From the NCBI GenBank assembly GCA_028753945.1, contig JAPNXP010000002.1, positions 14,763,624 to 14,827,623 of the forward strand: DNA of 64,000 bases, read 5' to 3'. The DNA comes from Hexactinellida sp. DTS-2022. Its lineage: Eukaryota > Porifera > Hexactinellida. Positions 54,514 to 64,000 of the stretch are shown here, in pieces (the first letter of the stretch is position 1; the number at the start of each line of letters is the position of its first letter). A model generated the notes under the pieces. The model saw only the letters and a list, made by a program, of their open reading frames with translations, did not search any database and was not told the origin of the DNA. The position numbers were made by a program, and so were the translations under genes.

Positions 54514-57500
54514 ATGTCGAAAAGCACACACAACTTCCTGGATCGCTGCCGAGTGGTGCTTGACTCGAGTCAGCAGGTGTGTGTCAAGGAGGTGCACACC
54601 AGTGGCTGCTTCTACCTGCAGCTGCTGGAGACTGATGACGCGTACAAACTGGACGAGATGTACTCCCGCTTAGGGAGGGAGGGCGGGAGGCTCCCCTGGA
54701 AGAAGTACACGCCCAGACTGGGAGAGATTATACTATCTTACTCCACGTGAGTTGTATACATACAGGAGATCGTTGTAGTTATGTGAGATAAATAATGAAT
54801 TACAATTTATAACACACAATGTAAGAACTCAAATCTACAAAAGTCTAGAACAGATAAACAAGCTATTTAGACATACTACTTCAGTTTGTCATATTCTAGA
54901 ATTCTAGCGTTACTCAGTCGTATCATGCATTTGTAAGGCTAGGGGAAATACACCTAGTTCGCCTTACCTGTATTCGTATTAAGAGAGTCTACTGCATATA
55001 TTGCTTGCAAGAACTAACTAATCGTGTGCTGTGTAGAGCTCGAGGCACTTTATGCAGATCAGAAGTGGTCAGCTTGTTGGGCTACTACAACCAGGTGCGT
55101 GTGTTCCACGTGGACTATGGATCCTACGAGAGCATCTCTCTCTCCCACATAAGCGCCCTGCCCACCCACGCACTGCAGCCCACGAGACAGGCCGTCAAGT
55201 GCTGTCTGTCGGACGCCACTTGTCTGACGCCGGAGGGCCTGGACACCCTCAGGGCGCTCAGCCTCGAGAAGGAGCTGCAGGGGAAGCTGCAGTGGAGCTA
55301 CGATCTGATCTGCTACTACGTCACGCTAGTGCAGCAGAGCGGCAAGTCATCCATTGGGGAGCTGCTGATGTCCCAGGGCATGGCAACGCCACTGGTCAGA
55401 TGCAATGTGCTAGAGCCTGGCTTAGAGGTAAGTATTGTATACAGATAATCATACTAACTGCAATATACAGTCGGTTATAACGTAATGGAAATAAGTACGT
55501 ATTAACCGAGTTAATTAGACTTTCAATTTTTATTTATGGAGAAAAAATTTATATTTTTAGGTTGCATGAGTTTACTCTACATAGAAATACATACTGCTTT
55601 ATCAACTTGGTTAAATAGACTTCTACCCAGGTGCGTATAACCGAGTTCTACTGTATGTAGGCTTCCTGTCACCTGTCGACTGTCATATCTCCGTCTGAGC
55701 TCTACTTCCGCTTCTCAGCTGATCTCCAAACTCTGAAAGAGCTCCAGGAAATGATAAACTCGTCTCGCCTGTCTCCCTTTAAGTCCATGGCTCCCCTCTC
55801 CGACAAGCTCACCCGGGAGGGCGCCTACTGTCTGATACAGAGCCCAGCTGATCTGCTCAAGTACCGCGCGAGGGTCATCTGTGTCCGTCCCTCCGACCGG
55901 ACCGCACAGGTCCACCTGCTCGACTTCGGACACAAAATAAACGTGCGTAACCTCTCTACTGTTAACTGCTATAGATCAGCGATTCCCAACCGTGTACCCC
56001 CTAGAACATATTTGGCATCCTGTGGACCCTCCCATTGCCGTAATACATCTTGTGGACCCCAGGTTGGGAGCACTGCTATATATAGTGTGCACCGTTAGGT
56101 TACGTACGAACAGCTGTTCAGCATGACCCCGGACACGGCTGAGCAGACGGCCCTCTGCTTCACGAGTTCTCTCAGTCTCAGGCCGCACTCGCTCGCGTGG
56201 GGACTCGAGGCCAGAGAGAGACTGCTCTCCCTGGGACAGAAGTACAGAATGCAGTTTGAAGTCTGTGTTAAGAACAGGATTGGGACTGTCCACTGGTTGC
56301 AGGTGTTCACACCTGACACCAATGAGCCTATTGAAGACTCTCTCTCGGACCTGTGTGTTGTGGAGAATAACTACTATCTGAGCATGTACAGGTCTCCGTA
56401 CGGACTTAGCATGGAAGTTAACGACAGCGAGACCGTATGTATCACTCACGTGGTGGACTGGAACAAGTTCTTTGTTCAGCTTACGAAGCACTCGGGGGAA
56501 CTCGATTGGCTCACTGAGAGGTACCTGTTGCCCGTGTGTGTTTGTATATTTATATTAGTTTAAGTTAAAGAGCTCAGCTCTCTAGGGCAGTTTTTAGTAT
56601 ATTGCAATATTGGTTCAGGCATTTATAATATCAGTTGCTCTCAGTTTATAAAATTGGCAATCAGGTAATCCCGTAATTATGCAAAGCTCATTAACTACTT
56701 AGAAAAAGCTGAGCTCTATTCAAGTACCGTATTTCCCCGAATCAATAAAAATGGCTTAGATGATAAACTAATGCCCATTCGTTTTTATCGTTGATAACTA
56801 AAGTGTAAATATATTTATTTAAGCAATTTCGGTATGTTACTGTCACCTCAATATTATTTTCTGGATTTTTTCACAAAAATTGAGGGTAAATTTGGCCCAC
56901 GAAAACAATGTGTTCTCCTATTTAATTAAATATATTTATTCCTTCAGACTGGCAGAGTCCTTCTCCGACACGGAGCTGGACGAGCAGTGGCTGCGGAGTC
57001 CCACTGAGGGCGTCCTGTGCGCCGCTCCCTACTACGAGGCCAACACCTGGGCGAGAGCCGTGGTGACGAGTGTTCCCCACAGCACAGCTGACAAAGTGCA
57101 GCTCTTCTACATAGACTACGGGAACAAGGATGAGGCTAGTCTCTGCACCCTTGGGACATCTTTTGATATCAAATTAATACAAATATCCCCTTAGGTGCTG
57201 CCTTACGATCTCAAGATTATTCCTACGTTTGCAATGCACTATCCCGCTATGTCCATTAAGTGCGGCCTGTACAGCACCAAGCGACTGCCTACCTACAATC
57301 TGGAGGATTTCCGGTGGTTAGTCGCGCAGAAAGCTCTCTTCATGACTGTGCACGAAATAAATGCTGGTTAGACTCTTGTAGCGTTTCAGTGATATTCTAC
57401 ATTTCGGATTATTTAAGGTTTAATTAATTTATGGAATAACATTGGGACTAGCAGCTGTGTTCTGATAATCGAAATTGCACTGTATTCGTATTCGGGTTTA

Positions 57501-60500
57501 GTTATGCTACAGTATATTTGAATACACAATATCTTGGTTTGTCAAATAAGCAAACATTTTGAGACGTTCGAGCCTCTCTAAAAGTGTCCAGATAAATGAA
57601 CCAATGTCCATGGAATTATCTGTATTAAGTTGTCAGATATATCCACTGTAACACTGTAGATCGCTACTTGGTGTCGCTAGTGGATAAGATGGCCGGGGGC
57701 ACTGACATCCTGGTGTCCCTCGAGCTGAGATCTCAGTCCCCTGCCTGTTCCCTGAGCCCCCCTCCCCCCACCTGCACCTCCCCCCCTCTCAGCCCAGCGG
57801 CCATCCCCATGCGCTCCCTCCCTCTCAACAAGGTAGTCAGGGTCCTATGCACCCTCGCGGACTCACCTAACCACTTCAAATGTCAAGTGAGCTCTGTCAC
57901 CTACTGGTTAATACAGAGAGTGCCGGATATAAGAATATATTCGGGAACTGCATATTGTGTTCTTATAACCAACATAAATATACAGGGTATATGGAAATAG
58001 TTTTCCAATATAATGTTATTATAACCAGTATGTTCTTATAACTGGTGTTCTTATATCCGGTATCTACTGTAGTGACATTATACGTATTATATTGTAGCTG
58101 CTGTCTCGCTCCGAGAGTACCCTGTCTGTTCTCACCAAGACTCTGCAGCAGGTCGCTACAGACACGGCCACACGGCTCAACACGAGAGATATCAGATTGG
58201 GTACACAGTGTATTACACACTTTATACATTATACTCTCCTTAATAGGAACACCAGGGGATTGTTCGTATTATGCGGAATTCGTATTAACCGGAGTCAATT
58301 AGTGCATTTATATAGGCTAGGGGAATTAAATGTTGTACTCCTTAACCGATATTTCTCCTTATCCGTGTTCTTATTAACGAGAGTCTATATAGAAAATTAA
58401 TCAGAGAATAATTATTCACTTTAACCCGTATAGGAATGCCTGTGATAGCTTACAACAATAAAGAGAGCCTTTGGTACAGAGCTGTTATTCTTAAGAAGGA
58501 GCAACGAGGTTTCACAGTAGACTTGGTGGACTTTGGAAATACAATTAAGATTCAGGCCCACGAGATGACACAACTTCCTGTACAGTTAATAGCGATCCCA
58601 GCTTTTGGAATAACCTGCAAGATCAACCTTGACATTCCACTTAAGTGGTCAGATGAGGACTGCAATGTCTTTAAGAGTGTGAGTAATAAACACTTTAATA
58701 ATTAGTATTTATTCTTAATCAGTACTCTTGTACCTAAAGTTGCTTCTTTCCCACGAAAATCTTATTTTAGATAATTTTAGGTAAAACTTTCAAAGCAGTT
58801 CTTAAGTCTGTTCAGAAGCGGTTATACGGAATTGATATCTGCGAGCAAGATATTCTTACCAAGCTAAAGTCTATCGGTAAGATTATAATATACTATTTGC
58901 TTTATCTCCTGTGATATGAAATGTTATAGGAATTGATACAAAAAAGCCAAAACACAACTGTGGTCCGAAACGCTTTCTTAATTCCCTAAAGCTGAAAGCA
59001 GGATTTGAGAGCAGAGTGGTTATAACGCACGTTGATAATCCAGGTCGCTTCTTCTGCCAGGTTAGCAGCTAATGCAAATATATACTGTGAACTCCCCTTA
59101 TAACAAGTCGGATATAACGAAATGTAGTTTTCCCCCAGAGCACTATATGCATTAATTATTATCCACTTATAACGAATATCCGGATATAACGAAGGAATTT
59201 ACAGGTCCCAAGCACTTCGTTATAACGAGAGTTTACTGTAGTAACTAGTTTCTAAACTCCGTTTATATATTAGTTGGAGGATAACGTCGCTATGTACACA
59301 GAATTCCAGCAGTACCTCAGCCAAACAGAGATCTCTCCCGAACAGGCCTACTTCGAGGAAGGCGACTACTGCATTGCACTCTACGTGATGGGGAATGCTT
59401 TCTACAGAGCTAGGGTATATACTACACTACTCATACAATTGGGGAGTATCAGGGGTTTATCTAGGATTTTCTTGGCGGCACTTTATTATGGTGGAAAAAT
59501 TTTTACGGCACTCTTAAAGTGTCAGCCATAATAGATAATCGGTTAAATACAATTAAAATTTATACGGAACCCAAACAAGGGTTTATCCTGGAATTTCTGG
59601 GCCAGAAAATCTGACCAAATTAAGTGCCAATCCGGCACCTAAATGGAATCATACTAACAAGCACATTGGCACCTCAACCGATGCTAGATAAACCCTGGAG
59701 AGTATAGTACACAACTCATTAGTCTCCCCTAGATACTCTCTATCGACTACACACACCACACAGCAGATATTCTATTCGTAGACTTTGGTAGCAGAGAGAT
59801 TGCTAGCTTCGATTCTCTAAGAACAATTCCTGAAAAGTTAACTCAGTTCCCCATGCAAGCTATTTGCTGCTCCTTGTGGGGCGTACACCCCATCGGGACC
59901 CTCGAGGAGGGGGGCTGGCACTCAGATTCGAAACCTCTCGTGGAGAAATTCTTCGGTAGTTTGTTTTGTTTACTTTACATTTATTATTAATTCTCTACTC
60001 TCAAAACATACATGCAATCTCTATAGCTAGCTATTATGAATGTTATATATATATACAGTTATTCTAACAACAGACTGAGTCGAATGGAGTGTCAGTATAT
60101 TTGGAAGGCGCCTTCATTGTTCTCGCAGACATGTATTATCCTGGAGTCCTCTGTCACTGCTATTCCTCTCGGGAAGTGTAGGCTAGCCGAACCAAGCGTG
60201 TTATGTTCCTCTCCTTGCTTAGAGAATATCTTGATGCAATTTCCGAATTTGTCGCTAATTAGGAAGTTCTTATGGTTGTCCCGGGTGAAGAAGTACGCTT
60301 CAATAATAGGATCTGTTTGACCCTTCAGATGTATAACATTGTTGAGCACCTCATCCTTGCTATAACGGAGTATTGAATTGCTAACTGTGTTTAGGACGTA
60401 GAAATATTTATTACTGAACATAATATCGGACGGCAATTTGAGTTCTTTATTTGTTAGTCTTCTTTTGAAGTTCAAGTTTTCATCCAGTATTTGTATTCTG

Positions 60501-63500
60501 TTGTTATTAAAATCACATACATAGACAGTGTGATTTGAGAATGCTACACCTGTTGGATTCAAAAATTCTCTCATGTGACTTCCTTCGCCTTTCACCTTTT
60601 TCTCTAATTCTCCGTTAAGTTTGAACTTGAACAGTGCGTGCTGTAAGTTATCAGTTACAAACAGTGCCTCAGTTGTCAAAGCTAGACCTCTGGGGCTCTC
60701 TATCTGTACTTGTGTGAATTCTCTGAGGAACTCCCCTTCCAGGTTGTGGATAACAATTCGATGATTGCCTGAGTCTGCGATGTAGATTTCATTTCTCTCC
60801 TCAACTAATGCAATATAGAACGGTACTAGAAAGTCCCCGTGGCCGTTTCCCAGGCTGCAAGTAGAATGGAAGGGATGTCTTCGCAAGGAATAGCTCGGAT
60901 CCGAAAGGATTAGATTTACCTTACCCAGGGCATTATTTAACTCGGATTCATTCCAAAATAGTTCATGTTTAGACATTATATTTGTGGATGCTTTCTTTCG
61001 TTTCCAATCCTCGATTTGTTTGTCGATTACCTCTAAAGAAATCAGTTTGCTGTCTCCTAGGAGATTGCTGGTAAGCAGATTTGCCCCTGCGTCTCTGAAC
61101 TGCTGTAGCTGTTTTATAGCACCGTCCGCTTCGGTACTTCTCTCATAACTCTTCTTTAGGTTCTTGAGACGTTTCATAATTGTATCTTTCTTTTCATCTA
61201 CCAGCTTGTGGTATCTATCAAATGCACTGATTATCCGATCTTCTAGATTCTTGTACTCTTGTTCGAAATCATTTTCTTCGCTTGCCATTATCTTCCAATA
61301 TACGACCGCGTGTAATTACAATATTTATAAAAATAAATACTTTTGTTACTACTATCAGTACGTACACCAAACTTGGCCTACACAATTATATAAGTTCTGA
61401 GATATTATGCAATCTGATACACTCCAACTAATTTGTTTAATTAATCTTATTATAACTAAACTCTATACTTAGAAAACAAAAAATACATTCTATTTAGAAA
61501 TTACCAAAAATGAAAGATTTACAAAAAATTCGAGATACTTCAAATCTGAAGTTTCGCATCTTTCATTCATGCTGCGCGTACGTACAGTTAGTTTGGTCGT
61601 TGACAATTAGTTCCCCATCTGCCACGTATTGCCCAATGCCGTTCCGCTTCGCTGCCTCAATCATTGCATTCTTTGTATCATTCGTAATGAAACGAGCTCG
61701 AGTATAGAAGTTAATCCCGATGAATAGTTCGAGATCAAATAATTCAACGCACTGGAATTCGATAACCCAGTCGTATCCCCCAGTCTCCTTGTTGATTCCT
61801 ACGTCTACCACTGTGTCCGGAATTCTGATTCCCTTCAGGATAGTCACATTCACCCACCCAGTGAACACGCCCCTTTCCTCGGTCAGGTTAAACATTAACT
61901 TGTTTTGGTATTCCTTATGAGCGCATTCGAGGGTAAAATTGTCATAAATCATATTAAGTTTTGGTAAAAATACTTTGTTAGCTCGCTGGCATTTGCAGAA
62001 CTTAGGCTGGGTATAGTCGTGATAGAGAGTTTCGTAGTAGAGACCTTCGAACTTGGTGATGTTGAAACTTTGTTTCACATAATCTGATCGAATTTCTTGT
62101 TGTTTGGGGCAACTATCTGAGCTGACCATTGTTGAGAGTATGCAGCATAGGAATGTTGATAAAATACAGTAATTTGCTAACTTCATTTCTTAATTACAAA
62201 GTTGTAAATGAGTTATAATAATTTCCTATTAGATTCTGACTATATTTTGGTTAAATTCCAAGAAGTGGAATATGACGACTTTTTCCTGTCTAAAGCAACA
62301 GTGGAAATATTGGAGCCACTTGGCTTGGTAGACCAGTTAGTAAACGAAGGGTTTGCAATCACCACTCGGAAACAAGACATACCTACTTATAGTCCCCTAG
62401 AAGGTTCCATCATAAAGGTCAGTAGAACAAGTGTTCATCTAACAGAATAACTTTTACTTAACTTTGGGATTTACAGGTCTCAAAAAATTTCCATATGGCC
62501 ATCGTATGGAACCTGCCAAACTGTCATACAAAAATTTTAATATACGACAAGCAAAATTCGAGCCTCATAAACTACTGTTGCACAGGTTTTATATTTGGTT
62601 TTATGAAAATTTGGCCTACTAACGTCTTATGGCATCCAACGTATGATCGTATGCCTAATTTTTGAGGCCTGCGGGGTTGTCTAATAACAATTCCTCAATT
62701 AGCAATTGCTTTTAGGTCCCAAGAGTATTAGTACATTAGCAAGTGTAAATGTGATTTGCTATAAGTTAATAAACTGTTATTAATTGCAGTATGTAAGATA
62801 CTTTATTTACTTTATTTGAATCCTAAGGTGGTAGTGAGCCACCTGACCCCAGAGCACCTGGTGTACTGCGTCCCCTCTGCTCACGGGTTGTTGATAGACC
62901 AGCTCGTGGCAGACCTGGCTTCCTGTGGGTCGCACGCGCCGCTCCTCTCTCCTAAGGTGGGCGGGGTCGTTGTTGCTAAGAGCCCGACCAGCGGACTCTG
63001 GAACAGAGCTAGGATCCTATCTAGGATTGGGAAACTGAAGTTTGAAGTCACTTACATAGACATTGGTATGTAAGCTAAAGTGGTTTTAGTATAACTTTAT
63101 AATGAGAGCAGTTCGAACTAGTAAGTCAACTGTAATTATTACGTCCGCTTTTGTGAACAAGCTCTGCTTAATATGAAAACTTTTTATTATGAAGATGCCC
63201 TATTGTCCAAATTTAAAGACGACATAGTGTTTATATTAACTAAGTTTAGTTCGCTTATTATGAAATCTGTTTATAATTAACAAAAATATACTATATTATA
63301 ATTTATTATAATTATAGCTTACTTGTCCAATCGTGTAGGAACTAAAGAGATAGTAGAGATAGCGAATATTCGCTTGCTTCCGTTATACGCAGCATCAATC
63401 CCATGCCAGACTTTCCCCTGCACAATTCCACGGCTCGATGACTATATCACAGCTTCCAACTACGTAGAGCTGTTCAGGGGCCTCGCGGGTGGGGGCACTC

Positions 63501-63652
63501 TCCTCTGCGAAATTTGTAGCGTCGCTGTTGACGGTCTATACAACATTTCTCTAAAGCTACCTGGAGGGGAAAACCTGGTCGACGAGCTGGTTAATCAAGG
63601 AGCGTTATTTAGGAAACTCAATGCTAGCAATGACTGTGAGTTTATATCCTAG
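54514..63652 (+). CDS. Multi-Tudor domain protein, TDRD1-like (3' end may lie outside)
   Basis: Sixteen exons in phase: 54514-54746, 55037-55427, 55661-55942, 56099-56520, 56948-57134, 57195-57366, 57660-57886, 58098-58200, 58434-58678, 58771-58876, 58930-59060, 59274-59414, 59733-59955, 62233-62417, 62828-63065 and 63318-63652. The first fifteen plus the last give up to 1206 aa. At least five Tudor repeats are visible by their core (VRVFHVDYGS, VHLLDFGHK, VQLFYIDYGNKDE, VDLVDFGNT, ILFVDFGSRE, VTYIDIG). Such proteins bind methylated Piwi proteins in germ granules. Intron 5 begins with GC. A strong GTGAGT at 63636 suggests the gene continues to the right. Confidence 0.85.
55468..55653. mobile_element. 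MITE next to a Tudor-gene acceptor
   Basis: Left part CAGTCGGTTATAACGTAATG; right end GTATAACCGAGTTCTACTG. It ends seven bases before exon 3 (55661), so the polypyrimidine part of this acceptor comes from the element. Confidence 0.7.
55976..56085. mobile_element. hAT-like MITE in a Tudor-gene intron
   Basis: Ends CAGCGATTCCCAACC and GGTTGGGAGCACTG, related to the copy at 19364-19492. Confidence 0.75.
58230..58392. mobile_element. Tc1/pogo-like MITE in a Tudor-gene intron
   Basis: Left part CTCTCCTTAATAGGAACACC; right part GTTCTTATTAACGAGAGTC. Related but diverged. Confidence 0.6.
59083..59239. mobile_element. MITE, GTTATAACGAGAGT family
   Basis: Left end ACTGTGAACTCCCCTTATAAC; right end CGTTATAACGAGAGTTTACTG, in the intron before Tudor exon 12. 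Confidence 0.75.
59455..59695. repeat. Inverted-repeat element with GGGTTTATCTAG ends
   Basis: Left CAGGGGTTTATCTAGGATTT and right ATGCTAGATAAACCCTG face each other; an internal piece (GGGTTTATCCTGGAATTTC) repeats the end. Confidence 0.65.
60092..61288 (-). CDS. Coiled-coil/NHL-repeat protein, nested in a Tudor-gene intron
   Basis: Single-exon gene of 398 codons on the opposite strand to its host, inside the intron 59956-62232. Residues 1-100 are charged and helical (coiled coil). From about residue 155 on it has NHL-type propeller repeats: IYIADSGNHRIVIHNLEG, ESPRGLALTTEALFVTD, VYVCDFNNNRIQILDENL, FPRGIAVTEDSRIIHV. It shares length, layout and nested position with 24421-25617 but is clearly diverged from it. 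Function not known. Confidence 0.87.
   Translation of the reverse strand: MASEENDFEQEYKNLEDRIISAFDRYHKLVDEKKDTIMKRLKNLKKSYERSTEADGAIKQLQQFRDAGANLLTSNLLGDSKLISLEVIDKQIEDWKRKKASTNIMSKHELFWNESELNNALGKVNLILSDPSYSLRRHPFHSTCSLGNGHGDFLVPFYIALVEERNEIYIADSGNHRIVIHNLEGEFLREFTQVQIESPRGLALTTEALFVTDNLQHALFKFKLNGELEKKVKGEGSHMREFLNPTGVAFSNHTVYVCDFNNNRIQILDENLNFKRRLTNKELKLPSDIMFSNKYFYVLNTVSNSILRYSKDEVLNNVIHLKGQTDPIIEAYFFTRDNHKNFLISDKFGNCIKIFSKQGEEHNTLGSASLHFPRGIAVTEDSRIIHVCENNEGAFQIY
61563..62186 (-). CDS. Secreted lipocalin-like protein, nested in the same intron
   Basis: Single-exon gene of 207 codons. A signal peptide (MKLANYCILSTFLCCILSTM) is followed by the lipocalin start motif FNITKFEGLYYETLYHDYTQ, then CKCQRA. 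The usual G-x-W is G-L-Y here. Several Asn-x-Thr sites and a late Cys (TNCTYAQHE) fit a secreted, disulfide-bonded carrier of a small hydrophobic ligand. It lies 274 bases upstream of the NHL gene on the same strand. Call rests on one motif plus length, so it is moderate. Confidence 0.65.
   Translation of the reverse strand: MKLANYCILSTFLCCILSTMVSSDSCPKQQEIRSDYVKQSFNITKFEGLYYETLYHDYTQPKFCKCQRANKVFLPKLNMIYDNFTLECAHKEYQNKLMFNLTEERGVFTGWVNVTILKGIRIPDTVVDVGINKETGGYDWVIEFQCVELFDLELFIGINFYTRARFITNDTKNAMIEAAKRNGIGQYVADGELIVNDQTNCTYAQHE
62476..62685. repeat. Inverted-repeat element in a Tudor-gene intron
   Basis: Left AGGTCTCAAAAAATTTCCATATG and right CGTATGCCTAATTTTTGAGGCCT are rough complements, with CATCGTATGGAA and AACGTATGATCG just inside. 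Confidence 0.55.
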
Positions 63653-64000
63653 ATGTAGTGCAGAATTTATCATAAGACGCCTGTAAAATTATATGATTTA
63701 GAGGCAACCTTAAGTTTAAAACTACTTCCTATGTAACCGCCCCATAATGTTTGTATAGTAAAACCTTTATGGGTAACTAATTGTATTAATTTGATGCAAA
63801 CCTTTTGGAATATCTATGTCGCCAACAAATGAAAGTTTTAATCAAATCCTCGTTATTTACCAACAAATTATCTAATATCCCTTTGGTAGAGATTTGTATT
63901 AGAATTAGTGTCATTATCATTAGGATCAATTTAGGGAATTTCCAGTATTTACCAGTTTTATTGATTAATTAATTAAAACCTAGTTGCCTTTCTTATACAA
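63653..64000. other. AT-rich right edge, likely intron or 3' flank of the Tudor gene
   Basis: No coding sequence found. If the GTGAGT at 63636 is used, this is intron sequence. Confidence 0.4.

Overview
Animal nuclear DNA, most likely from a sponge or another early-branching metazoan. The evidence is many short GT-AG introns, animal-specific genes (KATNAL2, CYB5D2, STMND1-like, KHDRBS-like, TDRD-like, GATAD1), an AT-rich background, single-exon genes beside intron-rich ones, and many small inverted-repeat transposons. The species cannot be fixed from the sequence alone.

Region 1 (1-14175, all on the minus strand) is a head-to-tail array of five single-exon paralogues, the first cut by the left edge. 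All five begin with an AIG1/GIMAP-like P-loop GTPase domain. The four complete ones continue into a MACPF-like (perforin/complement-type) domain. They then end in two different ways. The two at 9338-14175 end in CaaX prenylation boxes (CRIF and CVIL). The two at 1371-9052 end in a Hedgehog-type Hint autoprocessing domain, and each has a second, diverged and apparently inactive Hint just before it. The active Hint module is about 98% identical between these two genes at DNA level, although the rest of the proteins has diverged strongly. This GTPase-MACPF-(pseudo-Hint)-Hint family is the most novel system in the window. I infer membrane-acting, possibly immune, GTPases whose C-terminal lipid or processing tail has been swapped.

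Region 2 (14388-26509) holds CYB5D2/neuferricin (minus), a 1.8 kb transposon-rich gap, KATNAL2, and an 18-exon ACSS2-type acetyl-CoA synthetase. The gap contains an inverted, near-identical copy of the last exon of that ACSS gene. A single-exon coiled-coil/NHL gene lies antisense inside the penultimate ACSS intron.

Region 3 (26878-43592) holds a KHDRBS/Sam68-like KH protein, GATAD1, sortilin, PAM16/Magmas, a tandem MBT/Cys-rich protein broken by an in-frame TGA, a stathmin-domain protein, a syntaxin-7/12-like Qa-SNARE (minus) with three NPF motifs, and PUS10.

Region 4 (43703-64000) holds an MGAT5-like glycosyltransferase with an extra discoidin-like domain (minus), a roadblock dynein light chain, MCM7, a degenerate and a canonical ELO elongase in tandem, and a long multi-Tudor gene running to the right edge. 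One intron of the Tudor gene hosts two antisense single-exon genes, a second coiled-coil/NHL protein and a lipocalin-like secreted protein. Tc1/pogo-like MITEs with CAGT...ACTG ends sit in many introns and gaps. Most neighbours are unrelated housekeeping genes; the only visible functional clusters are the GTPase-MACPF array and the ELO pair.
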